Position numbers and translations under genes: made by a program. The notes under the pieces were generated by a model. The model was not told the origin of the DNA. It was given only the letters and a program-made list of their open reading frames with translations, and searched no databases. Of a stretch of 64,000 nucleotides of DNA, positions 47,844 through 58,253 are shown piece after piece. The first letter of the stretch is position 1. The number at the start of each line of letters is the position of its first letter. Location of the stretch: contig SPDT01000003.1 of NCBI GenBank assembly GCA_008477525.1, positions 1,116,001-1,180,000 on the forward strand, given 5' to 3'. The stretch comes from Hypomyces perniciosus (lineage: Eukaryota; Ascomycota; Sordariomycetes; Hypocreales; Hypocreaceae).

Positions 47844-48757
47844 ATGAACCCTTCATATTTCTTACATCACGCCACGCTTATTGCATTTGTAATGAGCATG
47901 CTTGCTTCTGTCATTCGTGGCTTTCGAGTCTATCTTCATACTACCAAAGGCTCTGGACTGCTTGAAGCTTGCCAGCTTTTGAGTGTCAAGTACAGCCTTG
48001 AATTCTTGATCCTTGTCATGAGCCAGATCGCCATATCCCTCGGAACTGGGATTGGATTCTTCATCCTCACTCTCATTAAGAGTGACGTCTGGTTAGTCTA
48101 TTTATTCAGTTCGATCGTGCTTTCAAGTATGATCGGCCAGGTAAGCGGGCCAAGACTTGGGCATTTTCTTCGTTGCTGACGATTGTAGTGTGCCTGGGCA
48201 GGCGGTTCTTGGTACCCAGGGCAGCGTGCGTTCAAGCCGATCTTGCTAGTTACCACCTTGGCAACTTGTGTTGGTCTCTTTCTTGGCGGTGTCATCCTCG
48301 GAGCCAAACGGCCGACAGCGGGCAGCATTACCTTTTCAGCATCTGCTGGCATATTCCGTGTCTGTATGGCATGTGAGTGGGTGGTGTTTTTTCTAGAGAA
48401 GCGCCCGCATATTCAGGAGCCGTTTTACACACGCCAGATTGTGGGTCATCTTTTGATTCAGGTTCTCCTTACTCTTGGCATCATTGCAGCCTGCACTCTG
48501 GGAGAGGTACACGCCGACGTTTGGGGGTTTATTCCGATGCTAAGGTGTAGTATGCTATCAGTAAGTTGTCCATACTTCGAGAGAGGCATTTCCAATAATT
48601 TCCAATATTTTAGATTATCTCTGTTGCCTATGGCCTCCACGATCTTTCAACTGAACTTTGGCTCATAATGAACCGCCGGAGTAGCTTATCATGGCTCTGG
48701 GTAAAGTCAAATTTTGGCACGTCTGTGGACAATATGGAGCTCGGGCTGCGGGGTTAA
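47844..48757 (+). CDS. Multi-pass (about seven-helix) membrane protein, function unknown
   Basis: Three exons (47844-48140, 48189-48560, 48614-48757) with 48- and 53-nt introns, both in phase 0, encode 270 aa. Hydrophobic segments lie at about 8-26, 52-78, 82-99, 116-137, 145-168, 185-205 and 208-232, separated by short polar loops such as HTTKGSGLLEACQ and FLEKRPHIQEPFYTRQ. The third exon ends the last helix and adds a short tail with NRRSS. The topology is receptor- or transporter-like, but I recognise no family motif and assign no function. The exon structure is unbroken, so it is probably a live gene. Confidence 0.72.
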
Positions 48758-49542
48758 GACGGGAAGAAGGGTCGAGACTCGATACTAAGCGTAACACTAT
48801 CAAGTTAAGATAAACGAACTACTGTTGGCTGGACTACATAAGAGTTACGTTATGGAAGATTTGTCCGGCAAGCACCCTCGATCAACCCGAGGAGGTATTT
48901 TCGGGCACAATACTGCACTACCTCCGCATGGCTGTCGAGTAGACCTACTTGATGATGGTAAGCTACCCCTTTCTGCTGTAAACAACATGGATTATCTATC
49001 ATCTTGTCATCGAAGCAATACTCGGGTCGGGAGAAATCTTGAATTGCGAAATATTCTTGATCTAGTGTCAAAACCATTGTACCAGCCAGCAAATGTGAAG
49101 TGTACGCCTCAGCAATTGTAGCTGATAGTGCAGGTTATATTGCGTGTGACATCTAGTCTGTAAGCACATGGCTACGATGAGGTCTATAAGCTTGGTGTGG
49201 CCTCACAGCTGTACGAACCGTCACCCAGTGGGGAGTATGCAAGATCTTAGTGATCAAGTCATGAAAAATATTGTATATGACACAAGCAAGCAGGGTTAGA
49301 ATCTACTCTATATATTTTCTTATCTGAAACGTACTAGCAAAACTGTCCTTGCTTAGTCGATAAAAATGTCGTGCGCTTTAGGAAGTGCTGTCTTATTCAT
49401 AGGTTATCCAGAGCATCTGATCAACGAAACGCTCAACAAATAGATGCAAATAACGCCAGACACACTAATCATGAAAAATTTAAAAGAATTAAAGCTTAAG
49501 AGGCCGTTATTGTTGTCCGTATCTAAAAGCTAGTTATCCCTT
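48758..49542. other. Intergenic region with a decayed duplicate
   Basis: No intact gene is present. The right half contains a fragment related to 59.9 kb (listed at 49,245-49,440). Confidence 0.5.
49245..49440 (-). pseudogene. Decayed fragment related to the frame at 59,862-60,399
   Basis: ATTTTCTTATCTGAAAC, AGCAAAA and TCGATAAAA occur in the same order and nearly the same spacing as in 59,960-60,060, where the reading frame includes YFCWYVPDKKM. Here the frame is interrupted by stops, and several differences are C/T or G/A transitions. Confidence 0.5.
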
Positions 49543-50489
49543 TTATCTGACCTGCCATGCAAATTCCTTCCCGAGGGGAACTGTAGCCGCGGCCGGCACC
49601 AACACGCTATGATGCTGTACGATTTGCTCTGCAATGTCCGCTTTGATGACGAATCGCATGAAATCATTCATCCCTTGCCAACATCCGGATAACCTGTCAT
49701 ATTCCAGCCGAATCGGAAAACCACAAAAGTCAGGGCGCACTTCAATATAGCTCAAGTCGTTAAGGCTTCCTGTGAACTGTTTGGGTTCGACGACTCCATC
49801 CCTTTCACGCCACTCCCCACAGCGATTGTTCCATGCGTATTCCACTCCACCCGCAATGAGGGCTGTTGGGCTCAGCGTAACATGCTTCGCAGGGTTTCTT
49901 AATGCTCTTGTTCTCCTTTTGCGGCCATTTCTACCTTTTATTCGAGGTTTGGCAAGTCGGTTGCCGGCTTCTTCATCTGTAGAATCTCTGGTGAGGTCGA
50001 TGACGGTTAAGTCGTTGGTGAGGGATGGCGACCCTTCAAAGACTGAGTGATCCACAGCGTCGTCTGAGATCGATCCGTGCAGGAAAAATTTGTCGCACAG
50101 GCTTTGGAAGTCAGTCGGTGACAAGTTCGGGTCCAGTGAGGGCAGAGCATTCTGTAGCAAAGGAACGCTGAGAACTGTAGATGTCAAGCTGTCTCCTTGA
50201 GGACTGCCGCCATGGAAGATCGTAGGCTCCCACACCATTTCCACGTCACCCTGGTGAACCTTCGCGCCCGAAGCCAAACAGTCAAACAAAGGTTCCTCGA
50301 TTCGTAGAGGTCTCCAGGAGCGTTATGATCCCCCCTCTCGAGAGAATTAAGGCAATTGTTGGTATTGAAAAAGTCTACCTCATGAAAGGCAACATCGTAT
50401 CCCCAAAAAGCACCCGAGCAAGTAGCATCACTGGGCTCGGCCAACTGCCCCCATTCACCATCAACGTGGACGCCGTCAGTGTTAGACAT
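49543..50489 (-). CDS. Unknown protein with SUMO-interacting-like motif and basic NLS-like stretch
   Basis: Two exons (50489-50379 and 50295-49543) are joined by an 83-nt intron (donor GAG|GTAGAC, acceptor ATCGAG|GAA, phase 0), giving 287 aa. Without this splice the two halves lie in different frames, so the intron is inferred from frame continuity. Residues about 135-139 are VIDLT followed by RDSTDEE, the form of a SUMO-interacting motif with an acidic flank. Residues about 157-168 (KGRNGRKRRTR) look like a nuclear localisation signal. The C-terminal third (YIEVRPDFCGFPIRLEYDR) appears globular. No family is recognised; a nuclear regulatory role is only suggested by the two motifs. Confidence 0.6.
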
Positions 50490-52566
50490 TGGCCAGTGGT
50501 GTAGAATTGACTGCGAAAGATGGTTGGGATAGGATGATGATAAAAAAACACCTGAGATCGTCCACGGACAGAAGAGCCGGGCCTTTAAATCTCCCCTGCA
50601 TCATTGTCACTGAGCTCGCTTATGGACGGACTGTAGAGGGAAATGCATCTATGAGCGGGCGTTGTTTGCTAATGGATTGCTTAGTCGGCTATGCACTCGA
50701 GGCCAGCCAACGCTCCGATGCAGGGAACTGGATGGCATACTTTGAGTCATATCCAAGTCTACCGGGGATCTGAAATCCTCCGCCTGGTTGCAATTCAATG
50801 ACAAAGGTTCGAAAAGCAGAGCCGTCCAGACTTTAACTGCATTATCTATTCGGCGACGCTTAAGACTGCATGAATTCAGCGTAACCCGCAGATTCAGAAA
50901 GGTTTCCTCGTTTTCCCATGGCTACAGTCTCTCACCCAATGTGGAGGATCGCCTCGCTAAGCGTGATACCAGGTCGCCAGCCACTGATGAAGCTTGCCCT
51001 CTGAAATTTGCAGCCGGCGACTCAATCGCATCTTCTGTCCTCGCATGCACCGGCTTGCCGCATGTTTGCTTCCCATTGCCTCTTCCACAACAAGTCCATT
51101 CCGGTTTGTTCCGTTGCGGACAACTCAAATCTTTTGCTTTGCACGACCCAGCCGAGGTGGCACTGGCACTGACCCGTCGCTGACAAACTGATCCCTTCCT
51201 CGGCAGCAGCAGCTGGCCAATTCAGCATTCTGCCTGCTGGTCACATGGAGAATGGAGAAATGGCAGTTATCGGGATCCCATGGCGTGAGAATCCTTATCT
51301 ATCGGCAACTCAGTAATTCTGTTCTGGCTTGTCTATAACCTCGAGCCAAGATGATATTTAGAGCTCTCTCGTGCCCTCGTACATATTGCTGCCTGACAGT
51401 TGTGTAACGGAGACAAACGAAGCTGACTGATATGTGTCAACATTTACGAAGTACTGCGCATGTAGCCGCCTCTAACGGTAAGCAAGGCTAGTCTCAATAG
51501 GAATGGGGTGGCAAGGACTCACCTCCTGCACAGCTTCACTTCGCCGATGTATGGTCTGGCATTGGCCGTAGCACGCGTCAAAATTGTTTTCAGGTCCTTC
51601 ATTTCAAAGGTTGGCAATGAGAGTAGGCAGTTTTGCGCTTCTTGCCTAGCCCCTGATAAAAGCGGTTGAAAGCGGTTGAAAGCGCTGTGGCCACAGGTGG
51701 ATGGCCTCGCGAAATCGCAGTAGGACATCACAAGAAAAGCGGCAGCCACTGGCCAATCTCCAACCGCAGGATATTGTTCTCCTCTCGGGGGTACAACAGG
51801 CAATGCCTATTTGTTGACTGTCGAGGCTTCCGTTTATGTACCTGCCTTGTGTTATCAAGAACAATCCCCGTGGCTCAAGGCCAATAAATAAACAATATCC
51901 GTTTTATGACTTTTGGAGCACGAGCCATGTAAGGCCAGAAGTGGACAAGTCTATGCTGAGAGGATTTTCGACTGAAGGGATATTTGGCCTTTGCCACTGG
52001 GTCGATTTTATCAAGTCGGTAGTCCCGAAGGCCAGGCCAATCCGATGGTCAATGTCCCTGTGGTCCGATCCAGAACACGCAAGAGATGTCGAACCAGCAG
52101 ACGGGTCGGGATTCTGCTCACAGGTGGTGGCCTATGCTCCACCCCCGCACGCCAATAGCCTGTTCCAAAGATCGGAGCTGCTGCCAGAGAGGACGAGCCT
52201 GATTGGCCTGCGGGCAGATTAAGCCTTTCCTATTCTATTCCTCCTCCAATTCTGGGCGATGCGACTTCTCATAGCACTATAATATCGCATACCGATATGT
52301 ATGGTGTATGACGTGATTCAATTGACCTGTATTATGTATGCAACCGATTCCTACAAATAAATAAGACTTCATCACCATCCAAGTAGATTAGCTACTAGCC
52401 AGTCTTAACAACAGCATTCACCTAAACTAGCTGTTCAACAGACTCGTGACTAGGAACTCATTGCTCAGTAACGCTTTGATCCCCTGCCAATATAAACCCC
52501 GACCCTGCTGGTCACCCTACCGTTATTGTGCTTATGTCAAAAAGCAGCGGACTGCAAGTTGACTCA
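50490..52566. other. Long region without recognised genes
   Basis: In 2.1 kb there are several frames of 60-130 codons on both strands, none with recognisable motifs, introns or plausible neighbours. A short direct duplication AAAGCGGTTGAAAGCGGTTG lies near 51,659. Confidence 0.45.
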
Positions 52567-53062
52567 GCCTTATAGCTGTTCTCTACGTTTCGTTGGACAA
52601 AGGAAATAGTTCGAGGCCTAGGGCCTCAGGATTTAGGCGCCAGAATGAAAAACCCTCTTTGCAGAGGGAAAAACCTGTGTGTTGGCTGCTGAGTCCTCCA
52701 AGGGGTCTAGCAACTGGTTTAGAGCAGGCCGAGGCTAGCGAGGCGACGTGTTTTCAGGGCCTCTCGCGAGGCGGTGTGTCGACTGTTGCTTCTTACGAGG
52801 CGACATACTGTCGTTGTCTCTTATGAGAAGCTGTGTCGGTTGTGCCTCTAGAGAGGCAGCGTACTGGCAGCGGAACTGCACGAGTTGTGAGGCCAGCTCT
52901 CGAGGAGGGTGAAGCTCTCCGAATTCCTTCCTCTTTGTGCGCTGTTACGGCCCGGTAAGCCTAAGTGGAAAGACAGACCAGTTGGCTTGCAAAAATACCC
53001 CGACATGCTAACCAACTATAACAGCTGCTAGCGCGGAAGGATTTTTTACAGGGGAGACTTAT
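52567..53062 (+). repeat. Dispersed repeat copy C
   Basis: The sequence from CCTTATAGCTGTTCTCTACG to TTTACAGGGGAGA is homologous to copies A and B and in the same orientation as A. It contains expanded GAGGCGACGTGT/GAGGCGGTGTGT-like internal units. It shares the AGGGGAGA end with the other copies but lacks the tail side. Confidence 0.8.
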
Positions 53063-53271
53063 TGTCTCACCATCATAGCTGATGCAAAAGGAATTCAGTT
53101 GCCTTAGCTAAACTAACACTGTTAAAATGAGTGTTCATATTATGATGACAGAGGCATTGCTATGTGGGCGGGGGCAATTCTCACGGAGGTCATCACCGAG
53201 CTGTCCATGAATGAGATCATTGAGTTCAGCCGCCGAAATTTCCAAACCACTCAGCAATCCCACTGACGAAC

Positions 53272-54263
53272 ATGAATTCACTCAATCAGCTGGAACCTGG
53301 AATTTCAGATTACTACGCAGATCTTGGACTTCCACAAGACGCAAGCTTCCAGGATATCAAGCTGGCATTCTTTAAGTTGGCGAAACAGCATCACCCTGAT
53401 AGGAGGGGGCCAGGCAAGTGTATCGATACTCAAGAATTCTGCAAGGTCTGTTTTCCGAGCTCTATGAGGTACTGAGCTCGTCAAGATAGCAAATCACAAG
53501 TGCAACTGACCCTACATGTCCGACTCAGGCTAGGGATGCATATGATTGCTTAAAAGATCAGCAGAGGCGCGCTGAATATGATGCCATTTACTTCAAAATA
53601 CGAGACCAGTGGACTAGATATCGACAATGGCAAGAGGCTCAGCGCAAGGCAGAGGAGCAGAGAAGGGTTGAAGAGCAACTGCGCGCTGCCAGAGGCAAGG
53701 CCGAACGAGAGAGGGTCGCTCTAGAAGCCGAGAAGACTCGGGAATTGGAAGAGGGGAGGCGATTGACGAGGGAGAGGGCAAGACTTGCTGAAGAGCGTTC
53801 TCAAGAAGCTGCACGAAGAGCGCGAGACCAGCAAGCCCAGGCAGCAAAGGAGAGGTTACGGAGAGAAGAAAGAGAAGAGGAGGCTCGCCGAACCCAACGC
53901 AGGGAGAAAGAACTGGAAGCAGAGAAGAGGTCGGAAGAAGCGGTAAGGAAGATTAGAATCGAGCAAGAACGAGCGGCGCAGGAGCGGCTCAAGGCTATGT
54001 TGATCGAGGAGAAGCAGGATGCGATTCGTCGCGACTGGGCAAAGTTGCGGCAAGCGGCAGAGCATCACGAAGCAACTTCGGAGCACCGTGTGGCTTCAAA
54101 TTCTAAGTGTGGCCATCCACCGTTTGGATGGTCGAAGAAGAAAGGCAGAGCACGCTGCGTGTTCTGTGGGGAGATCCGCAAAACTTGGTCTTTCAAATGC
54201 CCAGAGTGTAGTGTCTCAGCTTGTCCGGGCTGCAAGGACAAGTATTATATGAATTGGTTCTAA
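53272..54263 (+). CDS. J-domain protein with long charged coiled coil and Cys-rich C-terminus
   Basis: Two exons (53272-53445 and 53529-54263), with an 83-nt intron inside the J-domain, encode 302 aa. Residues about 13-75 form a J-domain: [17 protein letters not shown], the HPD tripeptide at 41-43 that stimulates Hsp70 ATPase, and [10 protein letters not shown]...RAEYD. Residues about 85-240 are almost entirely Glu/Arg/Ala/Lys/Gln ([14 protein letters not shown]), a long helical coiled coil. The last 50 residues carry four Cys pairs or near-pairs ([21 protein letters not shown]), suggesting a zinc-ribbon. I know J-domain plus coiled coil as an Hsp70 co-chaperone type, but this exact three-part layout I do not recognise as a named family. 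It is convergent with the helicase-nuclease gene downstream. Confidence 0.82.
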
Positions 54264-54733
54264 TCTTAGTTAGGCCTGATTTTGGTTTTATGTAATACTG
54301 TCTAGGTCTTCGCCTTTTCAAGTAGTGGACAAACGCAAGGACTGATGCATCATTAGTTACGCTGCTCCGACATACTGAATGCGCAATTGCAGCCATAATT
54401 ACTGTTTCAGACTGCACGTACATTTATTTGAATTCGCAACTAGGTACATCACCCTCCAATCATACAGCTCCAAGTGAAATCCGAGCCCTGCGCTGTCCTT
54501 GGGCCAACACCAGGCCAACATCATTCACGGTCCTTCAACTTCATGGAATAGTGTACCTGTAGGTTTCCAAGAGAGCGCCCTGGAAAGGTGTCACTGAACC
54601 GCCGATGAATCTCCACCCACGAAAGGTTCCTATGTCCCGCCCTCAACTTCATGAGTAGATCGTCCTCCGCAGGTGTGAATCTGGCCTTCGTGCCCGGGTC
54701 CGCCTTGCCTGAGCACTACTCGTTCTTGAGGTT
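54264..54733. other. 3' flank of the J-domain gene
   Basis: No gene is recognised in these 470 bp. Confidence 0.5.
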
Positions 54734-55460
54734 ACCATACAACGCGTATCGCCCGTGACGGCGCTTCCTTCGTTATGTTATGTGTAGAGTGGCCATTCGA
54801 ACTGCAGCTGGAACGTTGCCACGCCGTCCACGATGACGCGCTTGAATATGGCGCCTTGCAAGGCAACTCCTCAAACTTTGCAGCAGCCACCGCGGTGTCT
54901 TCCTCCTCAGATGCAGTGTGCGACGTTAGCGGGCTCAGCATGATGCCCGCAGATGCGTGCTTCCCCATTCGCATTGATGGGTTGGCAGCCATTAGGGAAC
55001 GGGACGACGTCCCGCGGCAGCGATGGCGCTTCATGGTAGCAGGAGACCGCCCGAAATTGCGGCGTTTGCGTGTCGGTTTTTCAGTGCCATTTGCGTCACT
55101 GACCATGCCGTCCTCTTCCCGCCCATTTTCGCCGTGGTCCGCTGCAGAGAGGCAATACTCCATGCTGTCATGTGTGTCGCCATGTATGCTGCTGACATGG
55201 TCATCATCATCATCGTTGGAATCACCATCTTCACCCCGCTAGGCCTCGCTGCCGATCCCACAGATACCTTGTGTCGGGTTATTATCACACTGATTCGTAC
55301 GCCGCAGGATAAGCGAGCCCTGGGCCTCCAGCGGAGGCTCGATTGGATACCGCGACGACTCGGCTGCTGTATAGTAATCCTCATAACCATTTACTTCAAG
55401 GCCTTGTTTTGCTGAAGTGCCTGGAGACTGCTGTCTCGACGCGCAAACCTCAGGTGTCTT
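54734..55460 (-). pseudogene. Open minus-strand segment downstream of the helicase, one internal stop
   Basis: About 240 codons are open apart from a single TAG near 55,240. The translation is low-complexity: an acidic patch (EDGDSNDDDD), a basic one (KPTRKRRNFGR) and Ser-rich parts. It could be a lost C-terminal extension of the helicase-nuclease reached through a 43-nt intron (GTGTTG...GCGCAG, phase 0), or an unrelated relic. The donor is weak and GC-rich DNA keeps frames open by chance, so confidence is low. Confidence 0.25.
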
Positions 55461-55500
55461 GGGAATGTTGTCGAGCTGCGCGGGAGATCCAACGTCTCGT

Positions 55501-57977
55501 TTACCGAAGGTTCAACACCTTCAGCGTTGCCTTTGCACACATCTCGATAAACTCTTCGTACTCCATTTCTCCTGCAGTCGTATATTTGAGTCTCAGAACG
55601 CTTTCTATCATGCGCCGCAGCCTGTCTTGCCCATCGCGTGGTGTGATCTCCCTCTTCTCGCCATCTCGCACGTTATAGAGCATAATACGAGGTAACCCCC
55701 CAGATTGTGGGGTCAATAAGTAGGCATATGTGCATGCCTGTACGATATGCTCGTTGGAAAGTTGCGAGACAAACTTGATCTCCCAGATAGACCCAACGCT
55801 TCCACTATTGTTGCAGTCTGAAGTGGCGGAATTCGCGATGATGTCGGCTCGACCTTCAAGTCGGGTTTTCTGATTACCAATACGAAATTCTTGCTCAGCT
55901 TCAACCTCAAACCTGAGGCATCCGGCTAAATCTCCCAGTTCCCCTTGGAGTCGATGGCGGGCAAGACCAAGGTCTCCAGGCTTGATCCAGTCGAATTTGT
56001 GGTTTTCCATCTGGATAACGCGCGGTATATAGCCCGAGAGGGAAGCCTCATATTCGCACGCGCGTCGACAAAGCCAAGAGATATACTGCCGCGGACAGAC
56101 TGGAGATGTTACGTCAATGATACTTTGGTCGAGACCGAGCGTGTTTAGCGTTCCAGCGATATCGTGCTCAAAGGCTGCGACAACGACGAGGCCATTTATA
56201 TCGGCCACAGCTTCATGGAACCCCCTTTTTAGGTCCGAAGGCACGACATTCCGCATGTCAATGTGCTCCTTCTCGGGTCGAGGCGGTGAGAGCTGTCGGA
56301 TACACAGGTCACGCTTAACGATTTTATCGAGATATTCGTCCCGTATATGCCGGGTCATGTCTCTGACGCCATTTGAAGACGGCAGAGTAAGCCCAAGTTC
56401 CAAAAGCCGGCCCGGTGCGTTGGGCGGTGCGATTTTTGCTTGCTTCCTTGTCATATTAACAACCTCGGCTGTTTCATACAGAGCTTCCACAGATACAAAA
56501 GGCATGAGCTTCTTGTCCTCATCGTGGACCAAGACAAGCTGTTTCGCGGCACGCGTTAGAGCCACAAAAACCTCGTTGGGGCAGCTGTCGTCCGGAAGAT
56601 CGCGACCAAAATACCTGAAAAAAGAGGAGTCCATACCAAAGAGAATGATCAGATCACGCTCGCTGCCTTTGAACTGGTGGATAGTAGAGACACACATCTT
56701 TCCATCGATCACCTTGTCATCCAGAGGGGCCTCGTCATCGATTGATACAGCGATTGGCACGCGGTATTTCTTGGACAATATATTGGTCAAAATTTGTAAT
56801 GGCCCCCTTTTGCGTATGGACGGCGCTATAATTGCGGTATTCTTGGCTCCGTGGTGCTCGATCAGGGTTGATAGCTTCTTGGCCAACGCATAGCCGTCAT
56901 AAGGGTGGCATCTTAAGACGATGGGTTTGGGGCCGGGTTTTGAGCTAGTGATGTACGGTTTGCCGCCGAGAAAGACATGGTTGATGAACCGAACTGTCTA
57001 ATCCAATAGTCAAAAGCTTTCGCTCAACGGAACCTTGACGAAGGGGTAGGCGCTAATAGGAGCTAGTAACTCAGGCGCTAGAGTAAGGTAGCGGTGATCG
57101 GCACCACGGAATCGGTAGATAGATTGCCGCTCGTCACCGAGCACGACGAGCCGGGCAGGTTGACCGCCTGTCTTCTGCTCATTGGCTAAGATAAAGCAAT
57201 TGGTTAACCAAAAGATGAGTTCGGTACAATCCTGAAACTCGTCTAACACAATGATATCAAAGGGCGCAGAACTCCATTGAGGAAGCTCATTGCAACGAAA
57301 TACTTTTCTTTTCTGCTCCGATAGTATCGTGTCGTTGCACACAACAACTTTAAAAAGCGAGCTGGCCATCGCGTGGAAAGTAAAAACATCACAGTTAGGG
57401 TAAGTATGAAGCCGGCGATAGGTCTCAAGTTGAAGTCTCTTCGAGTAGGTGAGTACGGCCACTCGCTTCTCTGGGTGGGCGGCCACAATAGCTTCTGCCG
57501 TAGCCGTTTTGCCCGACCCTGGCCGCGCCGAAACCACAACATTCTGTACAGAGCAGAGTCTCACGACTTTCCATTGTTCACAGGATGGGGTAAACGAAGG
57601 CTTCTCTGTCCGCCGTCGAAACAAGTCAAGGCTGTGTGTTAAGAAGCGAGAAGAGCTGCGAAGGCAAGAGACCTGGAATTGATGCATCGTCAATATTGTA
57701 AATGCTAACGCGAACATCACCAGTCTCGTTGCTTCTATTGCGAGTGTTTTTCGTCACTTACCAGTACCTTGACAGTGTGTGGTCGTGCTCGTGCTCGTGC
57801 GACAGGGCGCCAAGTCAAGAACGACTGGGCAATCATCTCAGCTCCAACCCGCGGGTGGTTATAAACAAGCACAGTACGATAATGGCTTGCAATATATATA
57901 TATACAGAGGGATCATTGAACTCGATGGCTACATCTAGGGCTGGAATCGTAACCAAGTGTTGACAAAGGTTAGATGC
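55501..57977 (-). pseudogene. UvrD-like helicase fused to RecB-type nuclease, two internal stops
   Basis: An upstream exon (about 57977-57762) splices through a GTAAGT...CAG intron in phase 0 to 57672, and the frame then runs to 55501. Superfamily I helicase motifs are in order: VVVSARPGSGKTATAEA (Walker A), FDIIVLDEFQDCTEL (II), LVVLGDERQSIYRFRGAD (III), PLSESF (start of IV), CVSTIHQFKGSERD (V), VFVALTRAAKQLVLV (VI). The C-terminal third has LEGRADII...WEIKFVS...QACTYAYLL, the RecB/Cas4-like PD-(D/E)XK nuclease signature. The frame is broken only by TGA (57012-57010) and TAG (57000-56998), four codons apart, right after SESF where helicases normally have Arg and shortly after Gln. Both are single C-to-T changes from sense codons. 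A further conserved-looking frame (58,217-58,020, MADNIIVFVRHFAEAV) may be an earlier exon, but its phase does not fit. Known relatives unwind and resect DNA in repair. Confidence 0.8.
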
Positions 57978-58253
57978 CACTATTTAGCGAATGTGAAGGA
58001 CTCGTATTCTTTAAAGACGTCATAATACCTTGTCTTCCTCTACGGGCGTGGAAGTAAGGTGCTGAGGGCAAATTTTGCATATCTCTGAGGTCATTCCAGT
58101 CGCATCTGTTGATTTGTTGGCGGCCAATAGATTCGTGGTATGTACCGCCAGTGTTTGCGACGTTGCTCTGACTGCTTCCGCAAAGTGCCGGACAAAAACT
58201 ATAATATTGTCAGCCATGAATGGCTTACGTGTGACTAAACAAACTATGGGCAA

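Noticed and set aside
50788..52222. Plus-strand frames of 131 and 128 codons
   Set aside because: No recognisable sequence pattern, no repeat or intron logic and no conserved neighbours, so they are not distinguishable from chance.
54775..55242. 155-codon plus-strand frame
   Set aside because: Ser/Pro-rich shadow of the minus-strand open segment in GC-rich DNA, with no motif.
57000..57036. 36-nt intron (GTTCCG...GATTAG) that would remove both stops in the helicase
   Set aside because: It is too short for a fungal intron and would delete the conserved SESF of motif IV. Mutation to stop codons is the simpler reading.
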